Source: Conoideocrella luteorostrata (taxonomy: Eukaryota; Ascomycota; Sordariomycetes; Hypocreales; Clavicipitaceae). From it: a stretch of DNA of 64,000 bases. The first letter of the stretch is position 1. The number at the start of each line of letters is the position of its first letter. Made by a program: the position numbers and the translations under genes. The stretch spans positions 62,001-126,000 of the forward strand of contig JASWJB010000075.1 of assembly GCA_032433595.1 (NCBI GenBank), in the 5' to 3' direction. Positions 9,890-21,349 of this stretch are shown piece after piece. The notes under the pieces were generated by a model. That model was not told where the DNA came from. It ran no database searches and saw only the letters and a list, made by a program, of their open reading frames with translations.

Positions 9890-11500
9890 ATGACCCAGAT
9901 TGCCCTTACCCATCCCACTACTCATGCCCCAATGTCGGCTTCTACAGAGGCCGAGGACAAACGACTCACATTTGAAATCCCTGAATTTGATATTGAATCT
10001 CCAGATGAAGACTGCGGAACAGATGACCATGAAATAGCTCCGCCGGCTGGTCCTGACCGACCGCCAAATTGGTGCGCAACTAGTTTCGCCGCGCTATCCA
10101 AGGTGGTAGCGAAAGCTAAAGGTGCAGCTTCAAAGCCAGTGGTATCCTTCATCAAGAGATAGTTAGTCTAATTGCTCTACTATTCTTTCTTTTTTACGAT
10201 CTGGGAAGTATGCAGCTAACTTTTTCCAGCCTCCGGGGAACTAAACTGGTGTTTGTCGTCGGTCAGTCAGGTACTGGAAAGACTACACTGCTCGGCGAGC
10301 TTACTGGGCAGGAACTCCCGGTCGGAAAAACTCACAAGTCAGGTATGATGTCTTCATGATACATGTACCACATATTCGGACTTGTTCCTACATACATATA
10401 CTCACGTTTCGAGACCCCAATGGCTAATCTTAGAATACCAAGGGACAAAAGCACACCACGTCTATCCTGCAATCATCGAAGGGGAGCAGTATATTTTTGT
10501 CGACACTGCTGGCTTTGGAGCAGCAGATGTTGATGACATGGAAAACTTCTACGACATTGTTGCGTGTCTAGATGCTCTAGCTCCTTTCATCACAATAGCT
10601 GGTCTTTTATTTGTGTATGGTGGTAATCAGTCTCGAATGATGAACCCGGATCTTACCACCATCCAATGGGTCAAATGCTTTTGTGGCCCAGAATTCTTCC
10701 AATCAATCACATTCGTCACGACAAAATGGGACTCTCTCTCCGAGGACGCCTTTGAGGACTGCTGGGAAAAAAATCTCCCATCCCTACTTAAGGACAAGTG
10801 CATTCAAGAGTTTCTAGAGCCTGAACCAATTGGTTCTTACCGTTACCATGGCGCTCAAATCTATCACCACGGTATCAAAGGTGGTAAAGGCTCTAAACTA
10901 GCTGCTGATACGCAGATTCTCTCTCTCAAACGCAAGCCTCGAGAAAGAGCTCAAACTGTGAAGTCAATGATCCACAATCGGTACAGAAACCCGCTCAATG
11001 TCAAGTTACAAGTTCTTGAAGAGATGGCCCGTGGCACTCCTTGGGGCCAAACGGAGGCTGCTAAAGTATTGCAGAACAACCCTAGTTCAATTGATCTACA
11101 AATGGAGAACAACTTTGTGCGCATTTCTGTCAGGAAATGGCTAGCCGTCGGCAAAGCCCAGGCCACAGAGTTGGCAGCTGGAATGGGAGTTGCAGAGACG
11201 CAGAAGGAGACTCCTTGTGACACTGGGGAGGAGCAGGAAAGAAAAGCACCGAGAGTGGACAGAGTTGATCCCAAAGTCCCCGAAGAAATGCCATATAAAC
11301 CCAGGAAATCATGGTCCGAAAAACTTTTTCCATGGCTTGAGACGGCAAAGGAGCTGGCCCTTTTCTTCCTTAATGCGAGAATGGAGACACCCGCGGCCGA
11401 GCCGCGAGCATGGACTGGTTATTGGGGGAGTCTTCGCAACTGGTGGTCGGGTAGTAAGCCTGAAGAAAAACGGTGGGTGTTTTATGAGCGTAATGATTAG
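9890..11500 (+). CDS. G-domain GTPase, AIG1/septin-like P-loop family
   Basis: Three exons: 9890-10161, 10230-10342, 10434-11500 (introns 68 and 91 nt, with branch points GCTAAC and GCTAAT). The joined frame is 483 residues. The first 90 residues are acidic and low in structure. The G domain follows: G1 P-loop GQSGTGKT (about 102-109), G3 DTAGF (about 152-156) and G4 TKWD (about 225-228). After it come a helical region and a charged, Trp-rich C-terminus. The set of G motifs supports GTP binding, and such proteins are common as fungal members of the AIG1/'G domain-containing' group with a possible role in immunity-like responses. That role is inference. A solo LTR is inserted beginning 15 bp after the stop codon. 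Confidence 0.8.
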
Positions 11501-11515
11501 GGTGTCCTCTATTGT

Positions 11516-11723
11516 TGTTGGAATCCCTCGTTCAGCGTACGAACAATGGTGGACGAGGTCACGTGGTCGCCCCAGCGCGCCTGTTTTATACGGCTCGCTC
11601 GGGGGCATCCTTCTTCTTCCTCTTTCTTAGATAGGCACCAGATGAATTAATTACTTTGTTTCCCCGATTACTTCGTGCAAGACCCTTGTGGTATTAATAC
11701 CAGTAGCCCCTATGCTTCCTACA
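11516..11723 (+). mobile_element. Solo LTR, family A (copy A2) with 5-bp target duplication
   Basis: 208 bp beginning TGTTGGAATCC and ending TTCCTACA, flanked on both sides by ATTGT (11511-11515 and 11724-11728). TG..CA-type ends plus a 5-bp duplication identify an LTR-retrotransposon LTR left after recombination. It lies in what must be the 3' UTR of the GTPase gene. Conserved E-box GTCACGTGG and TTTATACGGCTCGC box inside. Confidence 0.9.
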
Positions 11724-11825
11724 ATTGTATCATTCTGGGCTGCGACTGCTCGTGCTGCATAGTTCGAGCCTCTTTTTCTCCTGTTTTGTATAATGAATTA
11801 TAACTACATTAATACAGTATACACA

Positions 11826-11935
11826 CACAAACACAAAATTTATTACGGCCGGTGGAGATCCCTCTAATAGGGCAACGATCTACTTATGTACATGGGATGC
11901 TTCGTTTATGCCTGTAGGCCCTTGCGTCATTAAGC
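11826..11935 (+). repeat. Dispersed repeat F, copy 2
   Basis: AAATTTATTACGGCCGGTGG, then AGATCCCTCTAATAGGGCAA and an ACTTATGTACAT block, shared with the copies at 2196, 14200 and 43000. Non-coding. Confidence 0.65.
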
Positions 11936-12027
11936 GCTGCTCTAAAATCAAACAAATCAAATTCGGGGTCATACTTGTTTGTTTGGTACATTTGTTGGAG
12001 GCAACAGGTGTGAATTGAAAGGGAAAC

Positions 12028-12236
12028 TGTAGGAAGCACAGGGCTTCTGATTTGACGTCAAAAGATTCTTGCACGAAGCAATGCGTAAACAAGATTCAAT
12101 TCATTTGACTATAACTATCTAGGAGAGAAGAAGAGGAAGAGGAATGCCCCTCAGCGCGCCTCTTTTATACGGCGCGCTAGGGTAGCCACGTAACCTTGTC
12201 CGCAATTGCTTATACGCTTGACGAAGGATTCCAACC
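12028..12236 (-). mobile_element. Solo LTR, family A (copy A3)
   Basis: Begins TGTAGGAAGCACAGGGCTTC and ends GGATTCCAACC; the last base differs from the family CAACA. It is in inverse orientation to A2. The 5-bp flanks do not match. It abuts the hAT transposase relic, whose N-terminal part it appears to replace. Confidence 0.75.
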
Positions 12237-12900
12237 TTATCTTTATATAGGAACTCTAAGTTCAGAAGAAATCCCGGATCTCCACATGGTCCACTGCATT
12301 GACATGGGCTGGTTTGTGCTTAACGAGCACGACGCTTTATCAGACCAGACGCCTGTGTATGCCACCGCGCTCCTTCTCGATCCTCCGAAAAGGCGAAAAT
12401 ACATTGAACAAAACTGGTAACAATCCTGGCAAGCCCCTGCAATTTATGCTGCCCAGGAAATCTGGCTAGATGAATACAAGACTGCAGCGATCCCAGAATC
12501 CTTGCGGGCGCCTTCAGATGCGTCCTCGTTTGCCGGGAGGCAGCGCAATGAGCTCGATGAGCCGCTCGGCGATATGGAGGTCACTGGCCGTGTATTAAAC
12601 GGCGCTGACGACATCGAAACATTTATCAATGCACCTCCAACCCGGATTACTGGGTATCCTCTCGAGTTTTGGCTGCATTGAGAATTAAAGGAAAGCATAT
12701 CCGCGGTTGTCTTGTATGGTAATTGATATCCTCTCCATCCCCCATGAATTTTCGGATATAGAGTCTCACTTCTTATCTGCACGTCGTACGCTATCATGGG
12801 ATAGAGAAAGCATGACCTGCGAGAGCTAACAAAGGTGGAGTGCGTGGGCAACTGAATACGGGAGGCCATCATTGTCCCCAAGTCGCACGGCAGTAGGGCC
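12237..12900 (+). pseudogene. hAT-family transposase relic (C-terminal part)
   Basis: The first frame reads DTPVYA-like QTPVYATALLLDPPKRRKYI and EQNW, then a TAA, then QSWQAPAIYAAQEIWLDEYK. After further frameshifts come FLSARRTLSWDR and LTKVECVGN. This order matches the catalytic C-terminus and the dimerisation motif of fungal hAT transposases. At least three stops and two frame changes are present and the N-terminal two thirds are missing, so it is dead. Confidence 0.8.
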
Positions 12901-13181
12901 GTTATTTCGAGCGTTGCTGTGGAGCTCGGTGTTGAAACAGAGGCAGAGGACTGTCTAGATTAGGAGAACGCCACATTTTCGTAGACTACTATAAACAGAT
13001 ATCATATGGCTTGTTTGCATATCAACCTTGCTAAAGGGGTAATGTGGCTGTATATATAACAACCTGGATATGTTGATATCTAGATAGTTTCTGGAGCTTA
13101 TCTGAATATCAATACAGAGAGTTGAATTTTGGTATATATTGATATACGCAGGTCTGCTCAATGAGCATGGAACGTGGAAAG

Positions 13182-13385
13182 TGTTGGAATCCCTTCGTCA
13201 AGCACAATAGGAAGCACGGAGCAGGTCACGTGGTCACCCTTCGGCCACGATATTTATACGGCGATATCGAGCCTTCCACCTTGACTTGTTTTCCCCTTCT
13301 TAGAGAGACAGATTTGAATACATTGTTTTTGCATTTTGAAACGTTGAGCTAGATCACCGTTGCACAACCCCCTGTGCGGCCTACA
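13182..13385 (+). mobile_element. Solo LTR, family A (copy A4) with 5-bp target duplication
   Basis: 204 bp, TGTTGGAATCC...GCGGCCTACA, flanked by GAAAG at 13177-13181 and 13386-13390. Together with 24839-25035 and 59390-59565 it forms a subfamily with TTTATACGGCGATATCG and GTTGCACA blocks. It interrupts DNA directly upstream of the LINE fragment. Confidence 0.9.
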
Positions 13386-13708
13386 GAAAGAACGAAGCAT
13401 TTTGGGCAGCTAAGAACAGGCATGCTGGGATTGAACTACTATCTTCGTCAGATCAAAGAATCAAAAACAGACTTATGCGGATGTGGCAAAGAGCGGGAGA
13501 CCTTGGCGCGCTTTCTGTTCAGATGCAATAAATGGATGGCGCACAGGCAAGAGATGCTGCAGTGTACAGAAGCACAACGGGGAAACTTCTTATTCTACTT
13601 GAGAGGCAAGTCATCACTGAACGGAGCAAAGTGAAAGCCAAATATGGCAGCAGTACGAGTGACAATTCGGTTTGTGATTGCGACAGGTCGTCAAAAAAAC
13701 TGGGTCCC
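13386..13708 (+). pseudogene. Tad-type LINE ORF2 C-terminus relic
   Basis: The frame reads QLRTGMLGLNYYLRQI, CGCGKERETLARFLFRC, RGNFLFYL, then a stop, then VRVTIRFVIATGR. This is the familiar end of fungal non-LTR retrotransposon ORF2, downstream of the RNase H region. 5' truncation and the internal stop show it is inactive. Confidence 0.8.
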
Positions 13709-13866
13709 ATAACCTACATCTTTACAACCTCTTTAGTTCACCTTTTATCTCATGTCTTTTGCGCTGGCGGCGCATCAACTGCCGTAGATAGGATGCTGAA
13801 CACCTACAGGAGTGGCTCCAAGCTAGCCCGCGGACTTGTAAAATAATTCACATGAGAAATCGTAGA

Positions 13867-14177
13867 TGTTGAGACTGGAGATGCTTGTGTTCGCGATTAG
13901 TGCCGTAAATAGCTAGAACCTATCACATGGTCACATCTATCGGATAAGAATAGTTAATTAGAGCTAAGAATCGGAGGAATTTGGTCAACCTGAAAACACG
14001 AGGATACAAGGAATACAAGGATATGAGGCCTGTAAAGTAACATAAATAGGTGGCTTTCAGGTCCTTCAAGAAGTTAAGAATCATCAGCATCATCAATCAA
14101 TTCAGTCAGAATTACATCCTTCTATTCCTATCAATTCCACTACCCCCAAAATTGCTCAAAGTGCTCATATCGCAACA
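13867..14177 (+). mobile_element. Solo LTR, family B (copy B5)
   Basis: Starts TGTTGAGACTGG and ends CATATCGCAACA. It shares with the other B copies AGTGCCGTAAATAGCTAG, CCTTCTATTCCTATCAATTC and CAAAATTGCTC-type blocks in the same order. Flanking pentamers GTAGA and ATAGT differ, so no duplication survives. Confidence 0.7.
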
Positions 14178-14199
14178 ATAGTGCGATAAGAAGAAATAG

Positions 14200-14345
14200 C
14201 AATCTTGGGCAGGAAATGGAGGACAATGACGCAAGAGCTATCATGAGTTACAGTCATGAACGACGCATCGCATGTACATAAGTAGGTAGCAGCCCTATTG
14301 AGGGATCTTTACCGAGCGTGAAGAATCGTATGTACGTGTGTAGTT
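14200..14345 (-). repeat. Dispersed repeat F, copy 3
   Basis: The reverse complement shares the family F block order (AGGGATC, ACATAAGTAGGTAG, ATGACGCAA). Non-coding. Confidence 0.55.
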
Positions 14346-16269
14346 GAACCGGTGAATTATCGTGTTGATTATTACTGTCCTCCAAATTCAACAAATTATT
14401 AGTGGGTAAGAGCGGTACACGGGAACGAACACCACTCAAGCTCGTGGACTCTGCTTTCTTGGCGCCGGTTAGCTTACTCGGTGCTTTTTTGCTTACTTGC
14501 AGTAGCTACGGTACAGTAGATAAACGTATTTAGGTTAGGCCACACATTGAACCAAGTCGAAGCACATATCGATTGTTTCCGAAGAGAACGACTCAAGATC
14601 ATGACTCAAGGTCATGACTCAAGGCCATGACTCAAGGCCATGACTCAAGGCCATGAACATGCCAGAACCGGAACCTTGACCGGTAATTATCTTGAAGCCC
14701 GCACCGTCCTCTTTATTAGCGGGAGTTTTAGTGTGAGCTTATAATTCTAGACTACCTGTAAATTCGTACTAAATCTACCACGGCGAAATCGAATAATTTA
14801 AGAGTATTTTGAACGTATTATACAGTTACTATTTGCCATTGCATTCGGTGGGTACTCCGTAAACCCACATAACGTACCCACAAAAATAATCCGTATCGCT
14901 CGATCAGGTAAAGAAGGACTTACGGCAAGGTAAACTTTGAATAAATTCGTGACTGGTCCAGTACATCTACACTATGGGGTCGCCAAAGGAGAGTTTGTTT
15001 TGTGCCCTCAAACTAACATGCAATTCTAATAAAGTCTAGAACATCTAGCGATACACACAGTGGGTTTAATGACGCCGTCCTTACAGGGATACCCAGGATT
15101 GCTCCCTGTTCGACAAGTCGTCATTGGAGCACTATTCGTTCATACGCACGATTGAATTTGGATTCGCTTCGGTTGTTAAAAAGCGTGAGTATGTGCTTCT
15201 ATCTGAGAAAGTCTTCTCGTGAGCGCTTCTTTAGGTTCTACATCTTGCCTTTTAGAAGAATCCACTGGAAAAGGACAAGGCAACATGAGTATTTTGCTTG
15301 TATCTTGTGATCAACTTAATGTTGCGGACCGCGGCCCTTTAGCTGTCTATAAATACTAAACAACCATTTAGTATCACTTGGGATAATATAGCTAGGCTCA
15401 AAATAATAAAATTGTATATGGTAAGATGAGTCTATACGTAATTAGAAAAGTACCAAAACAAAATAATTCTATTTTATTTTATTAAGTATATACTTAATAT
15501 TTTATACCTTTGATTATTTTACATGCATACTCCAAGAATTAGGAACAATAGTGGAACATGTCTTCAATTTAAGTTGTCCTGTGGACTCATAGCCCTCGAA
15601 TGATAGTAGTAGCTACCTTAAAGCGTATTTTTCTACGACTCTGAGTACAGATAACCTCCTCTCAAACTATGTTTACAATTCGTACAATAAGTTTTGCCTA
15701 ATCTCGGTGATTTGACTGGCTAATTACTGGTCTAGTCTGAGATACGAGTACTTATTGCAAGTCCGTCATCGCTCCACTTTGCTCTCCTAATATAAAAAGC
15801 ATTATAGGAGCGGAAAATTTCACTTCCCACACTACTTATAGAACCGGTTATATTCCGGGTTTTCAAATATCAAAGTTGACTCAGTTAAGGTGATTGAGGT
15901 ATAGCTTGTATGAACCCATGAATTTGACTCTCGCTTATAAATCCAGCCCTGGCTGGGTATATGCAGATTTTACCTGGCTTCTGAGTCATGGTTTCCTGCT
16001 TAATTGGCCAAGGTTTATCAGGTAATGCAACCTTGTCACAAGAATAAAGTCTCGGACCTTAGACAACATTCTGTACGAACCGAATGGATTAGTCCATAAC
16101 GGTATCGACGACGGAATTTATTACGATATTGAAGAATACGAAGAAATCGAATTTCTTGTCAATTAGCTAGAATATAAAGACAATTCCATCAATCAGATTA
16201 GCCATAGCTCCAAGCTTAGCAATAATTTTGGATTAAGTAAATAAAAGGGAATCGCTAGACAGGCATGAT
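14346..16269. other. Intergenic, A+T-rich, no gene seen
   Basis: Almost 2 kb without a credible frame. It contains the 13-bp tandem repeat at 14590-14654, a TACTCCGTA at 14853-14861, and an A+T-rich patch near 15370-15530. Confidence 0.4.
14590..14654. repeat. 13-bp minisatellite, five units
   Basis: Tandem copies of CCATGACTCAAGG, the first units carrying A or T variants. No gene context. Confidence 0.85.
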
Positions 16270-17560
16270 ACTTAGGCTAAACGGGCATGACTCTTATACA
16301 GTACCACTTGTGATTGACCCGTACTTTCTTGAGCCACAGGTACTTCTTGGCAAGGTGGTGTAGCCAGCTTCACTAACAGCTCCCTAGTAAATTTGTTCGT
16401 GTCAATGTATTGCCTTACAATAATACAACCTGCATCGTTCTCATCACTCTCAGTTCCCATCGGCTCCTTGGCCTACGAATATTTCATTACGTGCTCCAAC
16501 CGCTGTAAAGCACACCTGTTGTCTTTCCGGTTTTAAGAACTGCGGAAATCCTACCTGTCTGTCGCCTGGTAGAGGCTCTAATTTGGCTACTAATTTGTGA
16601 GGTAGTTTCTTGGCCCGCTTTTTGCGCGCTCCTGGCACCGGTTGATTTATTGATACTCCCTTGTGGCCGGCCGCGCTCTCTCCCGCTTGATTGAGTAGCA
16701 GATTGGCTATTTACTGCAATGGCTAGCCTTGTTGAAATAGGCTATATTGTGTTTTTTGGTCTTCCACGTAATGCAGTGGAAATTTTTGGGTCAAGAATTC
16801 GTCGATATGAATCTCAAGAAACCGATTCTCGTAACCGCCAGCGTGAATGAACCTCTCATTTGGTAAAAAGTGTTACGAAATCTAGCCCTGCGTAGATTTT
16901 ATGATAACAAGGAATTCCAAGCTCAATAGAAACCGTGCAGTCGTCTTCGCAAGGTCCAATAGGGTTGGGAAATGGGTTCTTACCCTTCGGCAGAGACTTG
17001 CGAGTAACGCGGTATTGCTTATTGGTTAGCCCAAGTCCCTTTGATGAAATAGCTGTCCTAGTTCACCAAGATAGTTGTCAATTGACCCTAAGTACTAGGG
17101 ACCAGTGAGAACATCATCCTGTCCACATGCATCCCTAAAGGTTCGTTCTTGATCATATATCGTATCCTGAACTGCCTCGACGAGTCAGTAGAGGTGGCTC
17201 ATGCCGTTCAGGAGGTAAATTTGATGTTGTTAATGCTTGCCTCAGTGCTAGTTGTTACGCGGATACCAAAGTTACAAGAGTGACAGATGAAGCAGCGTGG
17301 CCATTGAGCACTAACAGGCAGATAGGTCATGTAGAGGTAATGCAAAATCGCTCGTCGGTCATCAAACTCTTTAAAAACATCTCCCCATGCTTGTTCAAAT
17401 GTTTTTCCGTCTCTGCATGTAGAACCTGCTCCCACATCAAAACAACATCCTTGTAGGTATGAAGAATCTTTTCGCTAGTTGAGTAGTCTTTGATCAGACT
17501 TTTATCTATCGCACTAAACCTCAGCCAATTTACAACACAGCTCGCCAAGACTATCTATTA
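16270..17560 (-). pseudogene. MULE transposase relic
   Basis: Read leftward, successive frames give WGDVFKEFDDRRAILHYLY, WPRCFICHSCNFGIRVTTST, a SHLY..VEAVQD stretch, YLGSIDNYLGELGQLF, then a SWIM-like CEDDCTVSIELGIPCYHKIY. Near the end come RGRPKNT and RGRPQGSINQPVPGARKKR. The order matches fungal Mutator-like transposases from the end of the catalytic core to the basic tail. Several stops and frameshifts make it inactive. No flanking inverted repeats were found, and no link to the 47.7-kb element is shown. Confidence 0.75.
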
Positions 17561-17880
17561 CCTGGGTCATCATGTAAGTGGATCATATAGGCCAGGACCC
17601 TATATCATAAGAGCCGTACTGGAAATGCAATATTGAAATTCAAGGTCCTATTCACCGTAATTTGCAATGCAATGACAAATCTTGCGCATCTTCAATTTGA
17701 TTTGACGACCGTAGCGGCGTCCACAGAGCGTGAGTCATATAGCCTGACGTAGAATTAATATAGTTTGGTTGTGGGAATGTCTAAATTACTTATTGCAATC
17801 TCTTATTCGAAAATTTGAGGAATTAGAAGAGCATGATGATGAAGCTAATGTAACATCACGTTATACCTTGGTTTTAAAGT

Positions 17881-17888
17881 TATAAAAT
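17881..17888 (+). promoter_or_regulatory. TATA box upstream of the ART gene
   Basis: TATAAAAT, 140 bp before the ATG at 18028, followed by a T-rich leader. Confidence 0.45.
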
Positions 17889-18027
17889 GCCTCGGTGTTT
17901 TCTGCACTGAGCAATTTCTTTTCATTTGATTAGCTCTAAGACTATTGAGTTAATGGCGGAGAGAAATCTTAGTCATTACCTGCATCCACAGCAAGCTTTA
18001 TAACACATTTACTGAACGTCGCAAGTC

Positions 18028-20553
18028 ATGAAGCCGTACAAACTGCTCGCTTTATTTGTGGGGTGGTGGCCTGCAGCTGCCAAAAACACTAAACCTGAAG
18101 CACCAAATCCTGCGCAACACACAACTCTACATTCGGGAATAAATGCCATGGTTATAAACCAGACTATTGCTGAATTCACCCAACACCACTCGAGCCCGGG
18201 GAACCACGGTCCCGCCACCGGTGTTTTCTTTAAACGCATTATTCCCACCGATCCGTCAGTGGTCTATCGTGTCGATTTCAGCTCTCCAGAAACAATCAAG
18301 GAACAAGGAGGGTTTATACCGCGGCAAATGGATCTACAAATCGCTGAATTTAGCATTTATGCGCACTCACACAGTTCTCTAGCCGGAAAAAACTCGCCTT
18401 ATGTGTCTACCTCAATCCGCCCACAAGGGGCGGAAATATTTGCTTCTCCAGGGCATGTTGCATATCTGTACGAAATTCACGCAACTCCAAATTTCATCGA
18501 CACTTTTACTACTCTAGGGGGAAGCACTATCGCTGATAACGGCGAACCATATTTATTGCATAGAGCTGAGAGAGAATTCTTGGCTCTTGGGGGTATAAAA
18601 TGGGATCAGATAATTAGTTGGACCGCTCTGCCCAACGGCCGAGATACACTCAAGAGCGATAGAAAGCTACAGCTCAACAAAGATTACAATCCGATTTACG
18701 ACAAATTAAAGGCGAGTGGACCACAATATCAGCTCGCAATTTTTCCCGCTCAACACGAAGCGTGGACTAAGGATCCATGGAGCCAATACAGAAATATGGA
18801 TATTAAAGAGATTGGTCTACAGTTTGCCGACAACAACGGTAAATCAGTAGGGTTGGCTCGGGATAATCCACTGAAGTTTGAATTAAAACATTCAGTGGGA
18901 AAAAGTACCTTCTATATACCTATACCTGAAAAGAGCGACGTTCGGCCGCCGTCTAATCCACAGGACAAAGGCGATAATCTGGGCTTGGATGGTGTCAAGA
19001 CTCCGGTTGTTGATACTAAAACTTACCTTGAAAAAACGAGTCCTGAACGAATTAAGCTAGCGGAAATGGCTGAAGATATATCAGAAAAAGAATTTTCGGA
19101 ACTTACAACTAAATACCAGCGAAATCTTGATGGGAAATTATCGAAATCGCTCTTAAACGTACGCCAGAAACTGAACTATAAGCCCATCCCGCCTACATCA
19201 AAAGTTTGGGGAGAATTTGGAAAAGTTCAAAAATCACTTGCAATTGCGGGAATCGCCTTTTGGGTTAACGTAGTTATCCAGGCTTTTACCCATAATACCA
19301 CTGAATTAGAACGCGCCGCAGCCGTGACGGCAATTGTGCCCTTTGTCGGATGTGGCCTGGATCTTGTCTCTCGTATAATGAAGAACAAAGCCAACGCGGT
19401 TGACACATCATTGTGCGTTTTTGCCGATATGTTATTATCCAGTCCGTTTTTCCCACTTGGAGTTATTGTGCATATAGCACGAGCTGTAATGACCTCATTT
19501 ACTCTGCCGGATATGCCAAGTCAGGAGGAATTTCAAAAGGAGCGCAACACGTCCTGGAACAACTTTCTTTACCATGAATACTATATCTATCTTTACTCGC
19601 ACCTATCTCTGTACCCAGATAATAGTGGTTTGCGGTACAAGATAGGAGCTGCGCTTACTATTGAAGCACTGGATGTTTTATCTCAAGGCGCACAAGCAAT
19701 AGGAATAGTACAAGCGATAACACAACATAATCTCACCTCTGAATCACCCGAATCACGAAAACAGGGGGTTTCTACAATACAAGAGCTTCGAGACAATATT
19801 TACCCCCAGATGATACGCAGACAGCGTCAATATGTTATAAATATTCCCAAGATTATCAAGAACGATAGTGATACTAGAATTAGCGCTATCGTTGATCAGT
19901 TTAACAGGGAACTGCGGGCTAATATAACTTCTCGAAACACGGCCGAAAAATACATTAAAGTTAATCCAGTAAGCTGGAGACTTCCCACGCCGCCTCGGTC
20001 GAATGAGGCGCAAGTTTACTCAAAATTAAACCTTATCGCAAATCACTTGCTGCAACACCCGCTAGCTTTGCCTGGCATCTTTGACATTGCCTTTACGATT
20101 GGACAGTCATTGCACCAAGCAGCACTGAATCCTGACCTGCTTTCCCCCATGAAATTTATGCAGGAAAAAGTACAGGATGAATATACTATAAATAAGCTGT
20201 GTCTCTATCATGCACGTCAGGTCGAGCAACTTCTTCTAGGCAAAATCACTGAAAATCAGCTATTAAACCGCTCCTCTGTTTTAGATGCTGAAAATATTCG
20301 AGACCTTCAGATTCTTCTTGCTCTTAAACTTGGAAGAGTCTTTGACGATGACAAGTATCAAAAGTTAGAAATATTAAAGAGTGCTTATGGCGGGGAGTGG
20401 AGATATGACGTTGAGTATCAAAAATCCGCAGAGCTAAGAGAGCTTGTGACCTATCCTTATGTTCCTTCCATTCATAGCAGGAAAACAGAGGGTTACATTA
20501 TGAGTGTTTTGGAGTTTAGTGACGATGTAATTGCTCAAGCATGTCTCGGCTAG
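18028..20553 (+). CDS. Secreted heat-labile-enterotoxin-A-like ADP-ribosyltransferase
   Basis: Single exon, 841 residues. A hydrophobic N-terminus (KLLALFVGWWPAAA) looks like a signal peptide. The ART domain spans roughly residues 70-210: VYRVD with the NAD-binding Arg near 81, the STS motif near 127-129, and an ExE pair in EREFLALGGI (about 181 and 183), so all three signatures of the R-S-E class are present. The rest is mostly helical. It includes a hydrophobic stretch near residues 410-460 (IAGIAFWVNVVIQ and AAAVTAIVPFVGCGL) that could insert in membranes or drive packing. Proteins of this type are expanded in insect-pathogenic Hypocreales and are regarded as effectors. The target is unknown. 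It lies alone between transposon remnants. Confidence 0.85.
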   Translation: MKPYKLLALFVGWWPAAAKNTKPEAPNPAQHTTLHSGINAMVINQTIAEFTQHHSSPGNHGPATGVFFKRIIPTDPSVVYRVDFSSPETIKEQGGFIPRQMDLQIAEFSIYAHSHSSLAGKNSPYVSTSIRPQGAEIFASPGHVAYLYEIHATPNFIDTFTTLGGSTIADNGEPYLLHRAEREFLALGGIKWDQIISWTALPNGRDTLKSDRKLQLNKDYNPIYDKLKASGPQYQLAIFPAQHEAWTKDPWSQYRNMDIKEIGLQFADNNGKSVGLARDNPLKFELKHSVGKSTFYIPIPEKSDVRPPSNPQDKGDNLGLDGVKTPVVDTKTYLEKTSPERIKLAEMAEDISEKEFSELTTKYQRNLDGKLSKSLLNVRQKLNYKPIPPTSKVWGEFGKVQKSLAIAGIAFWVNVVIQAFTHNTTELERAAAVTAIVPFVGCGLDLVSRIMKNKANAVDTSLCVFADMLLSSPFFPLGVIVHIARAVMTSFTLPDMPSQEEFQKERNTSWNNFLYHEYYIYLYSHLSLYPDNSGLRYKIGAALTIEALDVLSQGAQAIGIVQAITQHNLTSESPESRKQGVSTIQELRDNIYPQMIRRQRQYVINIPKIIKNDSDTRISAIVDQFNRELRANITSRNTAEKYIKVNPVSWRLPTPPRSNEAQVYSKLNLIANHLLQHPLALPGIFDIAFTIGQSLHQAALNPDLLSPMKFMQEKVQDEYTINKLCLYHARQVEQLLLGKITENQLLNRSSVLDAENIRDLQILLALKLGRVFDDDKYQKLEILKSAYGGEWRYDVEYQKSAELRELVTYPYVPSIHSRKTEGYIMSVLEFSDDVIAQACLG

Positions 20554-21088
20554 GGTTGGAATGTTAACAGGGGATCGCGCCTATTAAGTCTCGTCTCGCA
20601 AGCCGGACGATGAAATGACCCTCTTGGTCAACATACCTGCATGTTTTGCTAATTTTGTTGACGTTCGTAAAGAGCAAATTGAAAAAAATAAAGAGTCGGA
20701 CTCACCCTGCATCGCTGATTTGGAAGTTGCATTTCTTAAGTTTTTATTAGCATCTCTTTAACGAGAATATCTTTCCACTCTTACGATTTACTTATATAAG
20801 CTTTCAATTATTTGCTTAATTGTTTTCGAGGTTTCATCCAGCTTGCCAACATGAACTGTATAAATTAATACCTTGATATGAGACGCAGAATGGGACTTGA
20901 ATAGGCTTGCGTATATATCATAATAGAAATCTGATTGACGAGGATGTAGTTCACGATATAGGAATACTGAGTGTATAAATGGATACAAGGAGAATTGATT
21001 CATACATGATGAGCACGTTCGTTCCGTCTAAAACGTTCCATTATATATTCTGCGAGCATAGCAAGTACGAGATCAGATATAGTGGGTC
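20554..21088. other. Intergenic, no gene seen
   Basis: 3' flank of the ART gene, A+T-rich, with no recognisable element. Confidence 0.35.
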
Positions 21089-21304
21089 TGTAGGAAGCAC
21101 GTGCCTTCGGGTGACGAGGGTATCGATACCAGAAGATGAAGCAAAACAATATGCAAAACAATTTAATTCATTTGTGACTATCTAGAAAAGGAACAGAAGA
21201 AGAAGAAGAATATCTGTGCCCGCGCCGTATATAAGAGGCGCGCCAGGATGACCACGTGACATGCCCATGTGCCTACCCGCGTGCCTCGACGGGATATTCC
21301 AACA
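21089..21304 (-). mobile_element. Solo LTR, family A (copy A5)
   Basis: 216 bp, TGTAGGAAGC...ATATTCCAACA, containing CACGTGAC, CCGTATATAAGAGGCGCGCC and CAAAACAATTTAATTC. The ends are intact but the flanks GGGTC and AGGGC do not match exactly. Confidence 0.8.
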
Positions 21305-21349
21305 AGGGCCCGAAGATACGGACAACAATGATGAGGCCGATGATGGAAA

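Noticed and set aside
14590..14654. Tandem 13-bp units as a CRISPR-like array
   Set aside because: The units are directly adjacent without spacers and the genome is eukaryotic; it is a minisatellite.
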